Of a stretch of DNA of 48,300 bases, positions 25,130 to 33,413 are shown one piece after another. Position 1 is the first letter of the stretch. Each line of letters starts with the position of its first letter. The notes beneath the pieces were generated by a model that did no database searches, was not told where the DNA came from, and worked only from the letters and a program-made list of their open reading frames with translations. Source of the DNA: Pseudomonadota bacterium (GTDB taxonomy: Bacteria; Pseudomonadota; Gammaproteobacteria; Burkholderiales; Burkholderiaceae_C); contig JAFEFZ010000265.1 in the NCBI GenBank assembly GCA_018240325.1, positions 1 to 48,300 on the forward strand, read 5' to 3'. Both the position numbers and the translations under genes were made by a program.

Positions 25130-25504
25130 CTACAGCGTCTTGAGCAGTGCGTCGTAGCCGGGCGGGTCCATCAGCTGCTCGAACTCGGCCATGTCGGTGA
25201 CATGGATCTTGAAGAACCAGCCTTCGCCCATCGGGTCGCGGTTGGCCAGCGCCGGGTCGGCGCGCAGCGCGTCGTTGACCTCGACCACTTCGCCGCTGAC
25301 CGGCATGTACAGGTCGGCCGCGGCCTTGACGCTTTCGACCACGCCCGCGATCTCGCCCTTCTTCAGCGTCCGGCCCACCGCGGGCAGGTCGACGAACACG
25401 ATGTCGCCCAGCGCTTCCTGCGCGTGCAGCGTGATGCCGACCACGGCGGCTTCGTGATCCTCGATGTTGATCCATTCGTGGTCGGGCGTGAACATGGTCG
25501 TCAC
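25130..25504 (-). CDS. gcvH: glycine cleavage system H protein
   Basis: A 124-residue lipoyl carrier protein that shuttles the aminomethyl group and electrons between GcvP, GcvT and the L protein. The lipoylated lysine is K60 in [18 protein letters not shown], and the start [21 protein letters not shown] is typical. The GTG at 25504 has GAGGAG at good spacing; an ATG at 25495 would give a protein three residues shorter. It lies 42 bases after gcvT. Confidence 0.95.
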   Translation of the reverse strand: MTTMFTPDHEWINIEDHEAAVVGITLHAQEALGDIVFVDLPAVGRTLKKGEIAGVVESVKAAADLYMPVSGEVVEVNDALRADPALANRDPMGEGWFFKIHVTDMAEFEQLMDPPGYDALLKTL

Positions 25505-25546
25505 AGGCGTGCTCCTCGGGGTCGGGTGGGGGTGGGTGGGAACGGA

Positions 25547-26662
25547 TCAGCCGCGGTGGTAGCGGTGCGGCACGAAGGGCATCGGCGTCACGCGCATCGG
25601 CACGCGTTGCAGGCGCACTTCGGCGTAGACCTCGGCCGCCGGGCGCGCATAGTCGCTGACCACGTAGGCCATCGCGATCGGCTTGTCGACGGTGGGCGTG
25701 ATCGTGCCGCTGGTGACCTTGCCGATCCTGTGGCCGCGGCTGTCGACGACGTTCATGCCTTCGCGCACCGGCACGCGCTCGAGCGCCACCAGGCCCACGC
25801 GCTTGTGCGGCGCGCCCTGGGTCATCTGCAGCGCGATCACCTCCGCGCCCGGGTAGCGGCCTTCGCGCTCGCCGCCCGAGCGCCGGACCTTGGGGATCGC
25901 CCAGGTCAGCCCGGCATGGACCGGGTTGGTGCGGTCGTTGATGTCGTGGCCGTACAGGCACAGGCCGGCCTCGAGCCGCAGCGTGTCGCGCGCCCCCAGG
26001 CCCGCGGGCTTGACCTCGCGCATTTGCGTGAGTGCGCGCGCCAGCGGCTCGGCGGCGTCGGCGGGCATCGAGATCTCGAAGCCGTCCTCGCCGGTGTAGC
26101 CCGAGCGCGTGACGTAGCACTCCACGCCGGTGAGCGTGAAGCTGCCGCCGGTCATGAAGACCAGGCCGGCCACGTCGGGGTTCAGCCGCGCGAGCGCGGC
26201 GACCGCCTTGGGCCCTTGCAGCGCCAGCAGCGCACGGTCGGGCAGCGGCACGATCTGGCAGCGGCCGCCGAGGTTGGTGACCAGGTGCTGGGTGTCGAAG
26301 GCCTTGCGGTCGGCATTGACCACGAGCAGCAGGTCGTGGTCGCGGCGCGTGACCATCAGGTCGTCGAGGATGCCGCCGGCGGGGTTGGTGAAGAAGCCGT
26401 AGCGCTGCTGGTTCAGGCCCAGGCCGATCAGGTCGATCGGCATCAGGCTCTCGAGCGCGCGGTCGGCGCCGTCGCCGATCAGCCGGATCTGGCCCATGTG
26501 CGACACGTCGAACAGCGCCGCCGACTCGCGGCACTGCTTGTGCTCGGCGACGATGCCGGCCGGGTAGCTGACCGGCATCTCGTAGCCGGCGAAGGGCACC
26601 ATCTTGGCGCCGTGTTCGACGTGGAAGGCGTGCAGCGGGGTCTTCAGCAGCTCGGCAGACAT
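25547..26662 (-). CDS. gcvT: glycine cleavage system aminomethyltransferase, T protein
   Basis: A 371-residue tetrahydrofolate-dependent aminomethyltransferase that releases ammonia and forms 5,10-methylene-THF. Family marks are [43 protein letters not shown] and the folate-binding region [18 protein letters not shown]. The ATG at 26662 has a GGGAGA ribosome site. It leads the leftward gcvT-gcvH-gcvP-sdaA-DUF4197 transcript. I looked for a glycine riboswitch in the 187-base region upstream and saw none of the expected conserved segments. Confidence 0.96.
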   Translation of the reverse strand: MSAELLKTPLHAFHVEHGAKMVPFAGYEMPVSYPAGIVAEHKQCRESAALFDVSHMGQIRLIGDGADRALESLMPIDLIGLGLNQQRYGFFTNPAGGILDDLMVTRRDHDLLLVVNADRKAFDTQHLVTNLGGRCQIVPLPDRALLALQGPKAVAALARLNPDVAGLVFMTGGSFTLTGVECYVTRSGYTGEDGFEISMPADAAEPLARALTQMREVKPAGLGARDTLRLEAGLCLYGHDINDRTNPVHAGLTWAIPKVRRSGGEREGRYPGAEVIALQMTQGAPHKRVGLVALERVPVREGMNVVDSRGHRIGKVTSGTITPTVDKPIAMAYVVSDYARPAAEVYAEVRLQRVPMRVTPMPFVPHRYHRG

Positions 26663-26849
26663 GGCGTTCTCCCAGGTTGGCGCAACCATCGCATTCTGGT
26701 CGCATTTTGGCCCGTGCAGCGCCCGGCGGCGCCGGTTGAAGCGGCCGCCCCGGCGCCGCGTGCACCGCGCATGCGAGGCGGCTGGGGTCGGGTCAGCCCG
26801 ATAATGGGCTGGCACGGGCCGTGGGGCCCGACGCGGAAATGGAGAAGCG

Positions 26850-27545
26850 ATGCTCAACCGACGCCACAGCCTGGCAGCCCTGATCGCGATGGGGGCCGCC
26901 GCCGGTGCGGCTGCCAAGGACCGCTGCGAGGCCTTCACGCCCGAGCGGCAACAGGCCAAGACCCCGGAAGAAGCGCTGCAGCGGCTGAAGGACGGCAACG
27001 TCCGCTTCGCTTCGGGCCAGGCGCTGCACTGCGACCTGCTCGAGCAGGTGCGCAGCACCGCGCAGCAGCAGGCGCCGTTCTGCGCGATCCTGGGCTGCAT
27101 CGACAGCCGCGTGCCGCCGGAGCTGATCTTCGACCAGAACATCGGCGACATGTTCGTCGCGCGCGTGGCCGGCAACATCGCCAGCCCCGACATCGTCGGC
27201 AGCCTGGAGTTCGCGACCGCGCTGGCCGGCGCCAAGCTGATCGTGGTGCTCGGCCACAGCGAGTGCGGCGCGGTCAAGGGCGCGATCGACGACGCCAAGC
27301 TGGGCAGCCTGACCGGCGTGCTGGCGCAGATTCGCCCGGCGCTGGGCCAGTTGAACTACAAGGGCGTGCCGACTTCCAAGGACGCGGCGCTGGTGCAGCG
27401 CGTGGCCGAGCAGAACGCGAAGGACGCTGCCGCCCACCTGACCAGCCGCAGCCCGACCATGGCCGGCCTGGTGCGCGAAGGCAAGTTGAAGGTGGTGTAC
27501 GCGATGCACGACGTGGCCACCGGCAAGGTCGCCTGGTTCGGCTGA
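26850..27545 (+). CDS. beta-class carbonic anhydrase, exported
   Basis: A 231-residue beta-carbonic anhydrase interconverting carbon dioxide and bicarbonate. The zinc ligands are C83 in LGCIDSRVPPE (with the Asp85-Arg87 pair) and H136 and C139 in GHSECGAVKGA. The start NRRHSLAALIAMGAAAGAAA looks like a signal peptide with a twin-arginine-like RR, so the enzyme is probably periplasmic. A GGAGAAG ribosome site precedes the ATG. It is divergent from gcvT, which releases carbon dioxide, although a functional link is only a guess. Confidence 0.92.
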   Translation: MLNRRHSLAALIAMGAAAGAAAKDRCEAFTPERQQAKTPEEALQRLKDGNVRFASGQALHCDLLEQVRSTAQQQAPFCAILGCIDSRVPPELIFDQNIGDMFVARVAGNIASPDIVGSLEFATALAGAKLIVVLGHSECGAVKGAIDDAKLGSLTGVLAQIRPALGQLNYKGVPTSKDAALVQRVAEQNAKDAAAHLTSRSPTMAGLVREGKLKVVYAMHDVATGKVAWFG

Positions 27546-27658
27546 CGCGCCGCATTCGGAGCCCGCGGGCGCGGCGGCATGCGCAGTGCCGCTGCCGTTG
27601 ACCGCAACGCCGCCGCGGGCGTTGCAGTGCGGCGCCCGCGCCGTGCGAAGATTCGGGC

Positions 27659-28804
27659 GTGAGCAAGCCCATACCCCACTGGGAGCCGCTGTCGGACGCG
27701 GTGCTGGCCGACCAGCTGCACGCCTACGACCGGCAGCGTCGCGCGTGCCCGCTGGCGCGTTCGCCGCGCGGCGTCAGCCTCTTGCGGCATGCCGACGTGG
27801 TCGCGGCCGCGGGCGACCCTGCGACCTTCTCGTCGGCAGCGTCGGAGTTCCGCCAGGTGCCCAACAGCCTGGACCCGCCCGAGCACGCCGCGTTCCGGGC
27901 CGCGATCGACCCCTTCTTCACGCCCGAGCGCATGCGCCGGCTCGAGCCGCGGCTGCGCGCGATCGCCCACCAGATTGCCGGCGCGCTGCCGCGCGGCGCC
28001 GCGGTGGATGCGGTGACCGAGCTCGGCTGCGCGTACGCGGTGCGTGCGCAGGCCGAGTGGCTCGGCTGGCAGGGCATCGAACCCGAGCTGCTCGCCTGGA
28101 TGGCGGCCAATCACGCGGCCACGCGCTCGAAGGACCGCTCGCGCACAGCGGCCGTGGCGGCGGACTTCGACGCGCTGGTGCGCGCGCAGGTGCAGCGCCG
28201 GCGCGATGCCGGCGCCGCGGCGCCGCCCGATCCGACGACCGAGCTGATGCAGGTCACGGTCGGGGGCCGGCGCCTGTCGGATGCCGACGTGGTGTCGGTG
28301 CTGCGCAACTGGACGGCGGGCGACCTGGCGTCGATGGCGGCGGCCGTGGGCGTGGTGCTGCACTTCCTGGCCACGCGCGCCGACGTGCAGGCCGCACTGC
28401 GCGCCGATCCGGCCGGGCTGCCCGCGGCGATCGACGAGATGCTGCGCATCGACGACCCCTTCCTGGTCAACCGCCGCGTGGCGACGCGGGCGACCGAGGT
28501 CGCCGGCTGCGCGCTCGAGGCCGGTACCCGCATCTACCTGCACTGGACTTCGGCCAACCGCGACGAGGCGGTGTTCGGCGACCCCGACGCCTACCGGCCG
28601 CAGGAGAACGCCGCGCACAACCTGGTCTACGGCACCGGCATCCATGTGTGCCCGGGCCGGCCGCTGGCCACGCTCGAGCTGGTCGTGCTGGTGCGCACGT
28701 TGTTCGAGCTGACGCAGCACATCGAGCCCGCGGCGGGTGACGCGCCGGTGCGCGAGACCTACCCGCTCGGCGGCTGGGCCCGGTTCGCGGTCGTGCTGCG
28801 CTGA
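27659..28804 (+). CDS. cytochrome P450
   Basis: A 381-residue soluble bacterial P450 monooxygenase-like protein. The heme-thiolate motif is YGTGIHVCPGRPLA with C331, and the ExxR motif is EMLR. The I-helix reads NWTAGDLASMAAAVG and lacks the acid-threonine pair that normally helps split dioxygen, so oxygen activation may differ. The substrate is unknown. It starts with GTG at 27659; no ATG gives a better N-terminus. No ferredoxin or reductase gene is adjacent, so electron donors must come from elsewhere. Confidence 0.9.
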   Translation: MSKPIPHWEPLSDAVLADQLHAYDRQRRACPLARSPRGVSLLRHADVVAAAGDPATFSSAASEFRQVPNSLDPPEHAAFRAAIDPFFTPERMRRLEPRLRAIAHQIAGALPRGAAVDAVTELGCAYAVRAQAEWLGWQGIEPELLAWMAANHAATRSKDRSRTAAVAADFDALVRAQVQRRRDAGAAAPPDPTTELMQVTVGGRRLSDADVVSVLRNWTAGDLASMAAAVGVVLHFLATRADVQAALRADPAGLPAAIDEMLRIDDPFLVNRRVATRATEVAGCALEAGTRIYLHWTSANRDEAVFGDPDAYRPQENAAHNLVYGTGIHVCPGRPLATLELVVLVRTLFELTQHIEPAAGDAPVRETYPLGGWARFAVVLR

Positions 28805-28812
28805 CGCGGCCG

Positions 28813-28860
28813 CCGCGCGCGCCGCAGCGCCGGCGTGCCGGCGCTGCGCGTGCGGCGCGG
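28813..28860. repeat. REP-like hairpin after the P450 gene
   Basis: Inner stem GCAGCGCCGG (28824-28833) with CCGGCGCTGC around CGTG, and outer arms CCGCGC and GCGCGG. The core CGCCGGCGTGCCGGCG is the same as in the gcvH-gcvP spacer. It may terminate or stabilise the P450 transcript. Confidence 0.55.
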
Positions 28861-28887
28861 GCCGCCACCCCCTTTCAGGAGTCCCGG

Positions 28888-29475
28888 ATGAGCACGACCT
28901 TTCGCAAGACCGTCGCCGTGGTGGCGGCCGTCGCCTTCGCCGTGGCGGGCGTCGCCTACTGGTACTGGTCGCCGCTGATCGCGCTGCACGAGCTGCAGAC
29001 GGCGGCCCAGGCGCGCGACACCGACGCCTTCAACCGCCATGTCGACTACGCGAAGCTGCGCGACAGCCTGAAGAGCCAGCTCGGCGCCAAGGTGGCCGAC
29101 GCGATGGGCGACGGCTCGGCCGGCGCCAACGCCGGCGCCGCGCTGGGCACGATGCTCGGCATGGCGATCGCCGACCGGATGATCGAGGTGCTGGTGCGGC
29201 CCGAAGTGGTGATGATGGCGATGTCCGACGGCGTGCTCAGCGAAGCCGCCGGCCACGCCGCCGGCGCTGTTGGCGCGGGCGCGGGCGCGGGCGCGGGCGA
29301 GCCCAAGCGCCCGGCGGTGGAGTGGACGCTCGACCACGAAGGGGTCGACCGCGTCGTCGCCTATGCGTCGATTCCCGGCAAGGGCGCGGCCGGCGGGGCG
29401 ACCGGCTTCGTCTTCGACCGCGACGGCTTCGCCGGCTGGAAGCTGACCGGCGTGCGGCTGCCGCAGGGCAAGTGA
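28888..29475 (+). CDS. DUF2939 domain protein, membrane-anchored
   Basis: A 195-residue protein of unknown function with the DUF2939 pattern. An N-terminal helix (TVAVVAAVAFAVAGVAYWYW, about 8-27) is followed by SPLIALHELQTAAQARDTDAFNRHVDYAKLRDSLKSQL, the family core. A GAGAGAGAG linker around residue 130-138 is encoded by a hexanucleotide tandem repeat at 29275-29298. The C-terminal part (FVFDRDGFAGWKLTGVRLP) resembles a small beta domain. It probably sits in the periplasm tethered to the inner membrane. Its ribosome site (CAGGAG) is clear. Confidence 0.85.
   Translation: MSTTFRKTVAVVAAVAFAVAGVAYWYWSPLIALHELQTAAQARDTDAFNRHVDYAKLRDSLKSQLGAKVADAMGDGSAGANAGAALGTMLGMAIADRMIEVLVRPEVVMMAMSDGVLSEAAGHAAGAVGAGAGAGAGEPKRPAVEWTLDHEGVDRVVAYASIPGKGAAGGATGFVFDRDGFAGWKLTGVRLPQGK
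29275..29298 (+). repeat. GCGGGC hexanucleotide repeat, four units
   Basis: Four exact GCGGGC units inside the DUF2939 gene encode alternating Ala-Gly. Unit changes keep the frame, so linker length may vary between strains. Confidence 0.8.
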
Positions 29476-29571
29476 AGCGCGCGGCGCGAGCCCCGGCGGC
29501 CGTGCAGCGGCCGGGGCGGGTGCTGCCGGCTTGCGCTATCGTCGCCGGCACCGGCCGCTGCCCACCCTGCC

Positions 29572-30036
29572 ATGGACGACATCGCCACGCTGCGCCGCAT
29601 CTTGCGCACCTGCCGCCGCATCGCGGTGGTCGGCTTGTCGGCCGAATGGCACCGGCCGAGTTTCTTCGTCGCCAAGTACCTGCTGCAGCACGGCTGCGAG
29701 GTGTTCCCCGTCAACCCGCGCTACGCCGGCGGGCAGATCCTCGGCCGGCCCTGCGTGGCCGCGCTCGAGGAACTGGACGCGCCGGTGGACATGGTCGATG
29801 TGTTCCGCCGCAGCGCCGACGTGCTGCCGATCGCGCGCAGCGCGGTCGCGATCGGCGCGAAGTGCCTGTGGCAGCAGATCGGCGTGGTCAACCTCGAGGC
29901 CGACGCGCTGGTGCGCGCGGCCGGGCTCGATTCGGTGATGGACCGCTGCGTGAAGATCGAGCACGCGCGCCTGTTCGGCGGGCTGAATTGGATCGGCGTG
30001 AACACCCGCGTGATCTCGGCGCGGCGGCCGGTGTGA
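29572..30036 (+). CDS. CoA-binding protein (YccU-like)
   Basis: A 154-residue protein with a Rossmann-type CoA_binding_2 domain. The nucleotide-binding start is RRIAVVGLSAEWHRPSFFVAKYLL, and the family block VFPVNPRYAGGQILGRPCVAALEEL is clear, followed by DMVDVFRRSADVLPIARSAV. Such proteins resemble the N-terminal half of ADP-forming acetyl-CoA synthetase alpha subunit; the cellular role is unknown. It lies 30 bases before the second MetY-type gene, and the pairing suggests a sulfur or thioester link, by inference. Confidence 0.88.
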   Translation: MDDIATLRRILRTCRRIAVVGLSAEWHRPSFFVAKYLLQHGCEVFPVNPRYAGGQILGRPCVAALEELDAPVDMVDVFRRSADVLPIARSAVAIGAKCLWQQIGVVNLEADALVRAAGLDSVMDRCVKIEHARLFGGLNWIGVNTRVISARRPV

Positions 30037-30066
30037 CCGGCCGATCGACGGGCTGAAAGGCGACCG

Positions 30067-31350
30067 ATGGCCGACCGCGCATTCAAGCCCGAGACGCTGG
30101 CGATCCACGCCGGCCAGATCCCCGACGCCGCGGTCGGCGCGCGTGCGCTGCCGATCTACCAGACGACGAGCTTCGTGTTCGACAGCGCCGACCACGCCGC
30201 CAGCCTGTTCAACCTGCAGACCTTCGGCAACGTCTATTCGCGCCTGAGCAACCCGACCGTCGCCGCACTCGAGGAGCGCATTGCCGCGCTCGAAGGCGGC
30301 CGCGCCGCCGTGGCCGCGGCCAGCGGCATGGCGGCCGAGGCGCTGGCGCTGATGACGATCCTGCAGTCGGGCGACCACGTGGTCGCCGCCGGCGCGCTGT
30401 ACGGCGGCACGGTGACGATGCTGGGCGTGAACCTCGCCAAGTTCGGCATCGAGGCCAGCTTCGTCGATGCGGCCCGGCCCGAAGCCTTCGCCGCCGCAAT
30501 GCGCCCGAACACGCGCGCCGTGTTTGCCGAGTCGCTCGGCAACCCGAGCCTGGCGGTGCTCGACATCGCCGCGGTCGCCGCGGTCGCGCACGCGCACGGC
30601 GTGCCGCTGGTCGTCGACAACACGGTGCCCAGCCCCTTCCTGTGCCGGCCCTTCGACCACGGCGCCGACATCGTCGTGCACAGCGCGACCAAGTACCTGG
30701 GCGGCCACGGCACCACGCTCGGCGGCGTGGTCGCCGAAAGCGGACGCTTCCCGTGGGACAACGGCAAGTTCCCGGGCATGACCGAGCCCAGCCCCGGCTA
30801 CCACGGCGTGCGCTTCTACGAGACCTTCGGCGACTTCGGCTTCACGATGCGCTGCCGGATGGAGACGCTGCGCGTGTACGGCGCCGCGCTGAGCCCGATG
30901 AGCGCGTGGCAGATCCTGCAGGGCGTCGAGACGCTGCCGCTGCGGATGGAGCGTCACTGCGCGAACGCGCTCGCGGTCGCGAAGTTCCTGCAGGCCGACG
31001 CGCGCGTGGGCTGGGTCAACTACCCGGGGCTGCCGGATCACCCGCAGCATGCGCTGCTGAGCCGGCAGATGCGCGGCGCGTCGGGGCTGCTGGCCTTCGG
31101 CGTCAAGGGCGGCGAGGCCGCCGGCGTGAAGTTCATCGAGGCGGCGCAGTTCATGAGCCACCTGGTCAACATCGGCGACACGCGCACGCTGATCAGCCAC
31201 CCGGCCAGCACCACCCATCGCCAGCTCGACGCGGCGCAGCAGCGCGCCGCCGGCGTCACGCCGGACATGGTGCGCATCTCGGTCGGGCTCGAACACATCG
31301 ACGACATCCTGTGGGACATCGACCAGGCGCTCGCCCGGGCAGGCGCATAG
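30067..31350 (+). CDS. MetY-type O-acetylhomoserine sulfhydrylase (copy 2)
   Basis: A 427-residue PLP-dependent enzyme of the Cys/Met metabolism family. It carries FGNVYSRLSNPTVAALEERI (about 53-72), ALYGGTVTM, and the Schiff-base lysine K209 in HSATKYLGGHGTTLGG. The start FKPETLAIHAGQIPD and the length are typical of O-acetylhomoserine sulfhydrylase, more so than the paralogue at 7182-8480. It would make homocysteine from O-acetylhomoserine and sulfide. The upstream neighbour is a CoA-binding protein and the downstream neighbour a DUF1330 protein. Confidence 0.92.
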   Translation: MADRAFKPETLAIHAGQIPDAAVGARALPIYQTTSFVFDSADHAASLFNLQTFGNVYSRLSNPTVAALEERIAALEGGRAAVAAASGMAAEALALMTILQSGDHVVAAGALYGGTVTMLGVNLAKFGIEASFVDAARPEAFAAAMRPNTRAVFAESLGNPSLAVLDIAAVAAVAHAHGVPLVVDNTVPSPFLCRPFDHGADIVVHSATKYLGGHGTTLGGVVAESGRFPWDNGKFPGMTEPSPGYHGVRFYETFGDFGFTMRCRMETLRVYGAALSPMSAWQILQGVETLPLRMERHCANALAVAKFLQADARVGWVNYPGLPDHPQHALLSRQMRGASGLLAFGVKGGEAAGVKFIEAAQFMSHLVNIGDTRTLISHPASTTHRQLDAAQQRAAGVTPDMVRISVGLEHIDDILWDIDQALARAGA

Positions 31351-31423
31351 CGGCCTGGCGCCCGGCCGCGCGGCGGCACGACAGCCCTCGGTGCGGCGAT
31401 GCCCGCATTTCCGGAGATCCCCG

Positions 31424-31717
31424 ATGCCCGCCTACCTGATCGCCAGCCTCGAAGTCACCGACCCCGCGCTGTACGGCGACTACAGCCGCCAGGTCGCGGC
31501 GACCGTGCACGCGCATGGCGGCCGCTTCATCGTGGCCGGCGGCGCGAGCCGCCTGCTCGAAGGCCAGACGCTTGCGCCGCGCACGGTGGTGCTCGAGTTC
31601 CCCGACATGGCGCATCTGCAGGCCTGGTACGACTCGCCCGAGTATCGGCCGCTGATCGAGCTGCGCCGGCGCGCCAGCCGCGGCACGCTGATCGCCGTCG
31701 AAGGCGTCGCCCCCTGA
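31424..31717 (+). CDS. DUF1330 domain protein
   Basis: A 97-residue dimeric alpha-beta barrel protein. The pattern AYLIASLEVTDPALYGDYSRQV, GGRFIVAGG, EGQTLAPRTVVLEFPDMAHLQAWYDSPEY is diagnostic of the family. The activity is unknown; related folds bind small organic molecules. The ATG at 31424 has GGAGA upstream. It lies between metY copy 2 and an AGPS-like flavoenzyme in the same direction. Confidence 0.9.
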   Translation: MPAYLIASLEVTDPALYGDYSRQVAATVHAHGGRFIVAGGASRLLEGQTLAPRTVVLEFPDMAHLQAWYDSPEYRPLIELRRRASRGTLIAVEGVAP

Positions 31718-31745
31718 ACCGCACAACCTGCGAAAGGCCGCTGTC

Positions 31746-33413
31746 ATGACCGAATCGCTGTCCCGCCGCGCGCCGCGCCGCTTCTGGGGCTGGGGCAACG
31801 CCGACGCTGCGCTGAGCCCGCGCGAGCAGGCCACGGTGAACAGCATGCTCGCTGCGCTCGATGCGCCGCTCGACGACCGCCCGGTGCCGCAGGTGGGCGA
31901 GTTCAAGCTGCCGGCGCCGCGCGTCGCGCCGCCGGTGGCGCTGGCGCCGATGTTCTCGGCCGCGCCGCTGGACCGGCTGAACCACAGCGCCGGCAAGAGC
32001 TGGGCCGATTGCGCGCGCATGTGGCTGCGCCAGGCGCCGACGCCGCCCGACTGGGTCGCGTACCCCGACGACGAGCAGGCGGTTGCCGACATCCTCGACT
32101 GGGCGTCGGCTGCCAAGGTCGCGGTGATCCCGTACGGCGGCGGCAGCAGCGTGTGCGGCGGCGTCGAGGCCGCCGTCGGCAGCGGCTACGCCGGCGCGGT
32201 GTCGCTGGACCTCGAGCGCCTGAACCGCGTGCTCGAGGTCGACCCGGTCAGCCGCGCCGCGCGCATCCAGGGCGGCGCGCTCGGGCCCGAGCTGGAAGCG
32301 CAGCTCAAGCCCCACGGCCTGACGCTGCGCCACTTTCCGCAGAGCTTCGAGTTCTCCACGCTCGGCGGCTGGATCGTCACCCGCTCGGGCGGCCACTACG
32401 CGACGCAACACACGCACATCGACGACTTCGTCGAAGCCACCCGCCTGGTCACGCCGCGCGGCGTGCTGCAAAGCCGGCGCCTGCCGGGCTCGGGCGCCGG
32501 GCCCGCGCCCGACCGGCTGGTCCTGGGCAGCGAAGGCACGCTGGGCGTGCTCACCGAGGCCTGGGTGCGGCTGCAGGCGCCGCCGCGCTTCCGGGCGTCG
32601 GCGGCGGTGCAGTTCGCCGACTTCCTGCAGGCGACCGAAGCCGTGCGCGCGATCGCGCAGTCGGGCCTCGCCCCCAGCAACTGCCGGCTGCTCGATCCGC
32701 GCGAGGCGCTGTTCGCCGGTGTGGCCGACGGGCGCCGCACGGTGCTGGTGCTCGGCTTCGAATCGGCCGACCACCCGCTGCAGGCCTGGATGCAGCGTGC
32801 CCTGGAGCTGGTGGCCGACCACGGCGGCCAGTTCGACGCGCAGGCGGTCGAGCGCTCGATGGCCGGCGGCGACGAGCACCGCAGCGGCGCCGCCGGCGCC
32901 TGGCGCGACGCCTTCCTGCGCATGCCCTACTGGCGCGATCCGGCGGTGGGCGCCGGGGTCATCCTCGACACCTTCGAGACCGCGGTCACCTGGGACCGCT
33001 TCGCCGCCTTCTACCAAGGCGTGAAGGCCGACCTGGCACGCGCGATCCATGCCGCCACCGGGCAGCAGAGCGAACTGTCGTGCCGCTTCACGCATGTGTA
33101 TGCGGACGGGCCGGCGCCGTACTTCACCATCGCCACCCGCGCCGCCGACGGCAGCGTCGCCAGCGCGCTGGCCGCCTGGCGCGACATCAAGCAGGCGGCG
33201 AACGCGGCGGTGGTGGCGCACGGCGGCACCATCACCCATCACCATGCGGTGGGCCGCGACCACCGCAGCGGCTACGAGCGCGAGGTCGACCCGCTGTTCC
33301 GGCAAATGCTGGCCGCGGCCAAGCAGGTGGCCGACCCGCATGCGGTGCTCAACCCGGGCGTGCTGTTCGACCCGGCGGGCCGCGCCGTGGGCATCACCGG
33401 CGCGCTGGGTTGA
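31746..33413 (+). CDS. FAD-binding oxidoreductase, alkyldihydroxyacetonephosphate synthase-like
   Basis: A 555-residue flavoprotein of the VAO/PCMH family most like alkylglycerone-phosphate synthase. FAD-binding motifs are VIPYGGGSSVCGGVEA and FEFSTLGGWIVTRSGGHYAT; the active-site histidine cluster is THHHAVGRDH near the C-terminus. Bacterial relatives make ether-lipid precursors or oxidise hydroxy acids, and the substrate here is open. No signal peptide is seen. It follows the DUF1330 gene by 28 bases. Its 3' end overlaps the acyltransferase gene on the other strand by 20 bases. Confidence 0.88.
   Translation: MTESLSRRAPRRFWGWGNADAALSPREQATVNSMLAALDAPLDDRPVPQVGEFKLPAPRVAPPVALAPMFSAAPLDRLNHSAGKSWADCARMWLRQAPTPPDWVAYPDDEQAVADILDWASAAKVAVIPYGGGSSVCGGVEAAVGSGYAGAVSLDLERLNRVLEVDPVSRAARIQGGALGPELEAQLKPHGLTLRHFPQSFEFSTLGGWIVTRSGGHYATQHTHIDDFVEATRLVTPRGVLQSRRLPGSGAGPAPDRLVLGSEGTLGVLTEAWVRLQAPPRFRASAAVQFADFLQATEAVRAIAQSGLAPSNCRLLDPREALFAGVADGRRTVLVLGFESADHPLQAWMQRALELVADHGGQFDAQAVERSMAGGDEHRSGAAGAWRDAFLRMPYWRDPAVGAGVILDTFETAVTWDRFAAFYQGVKADLARAIHAATGQQSELSCRFTHVYADGPAPYFTIATRAADGSVASALAAWRDIKQAANAAVVAHGGTITHHHAVGRDHRSGYEREVDPLFRQMLAAAKQVADPHAVLNPGVLFDPAGRAVGITGALG

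Noticed and set aside
21702-25157. A 1151-codon open frame on the plus strand opposite gcvP and sdaA
   Set aside because: Same antisense artefact; the composition is repetitive (HVGDDR-like) and the opposite strand has two well-recognised enzymes.
26663-26849. Possible glycine riboswitch before gcvT
   Set aside because: Neither strand shows the conserved GGAGAG-type and linker segments; only a GATAAT box and a small AGCCC/GGGCT stem are present.
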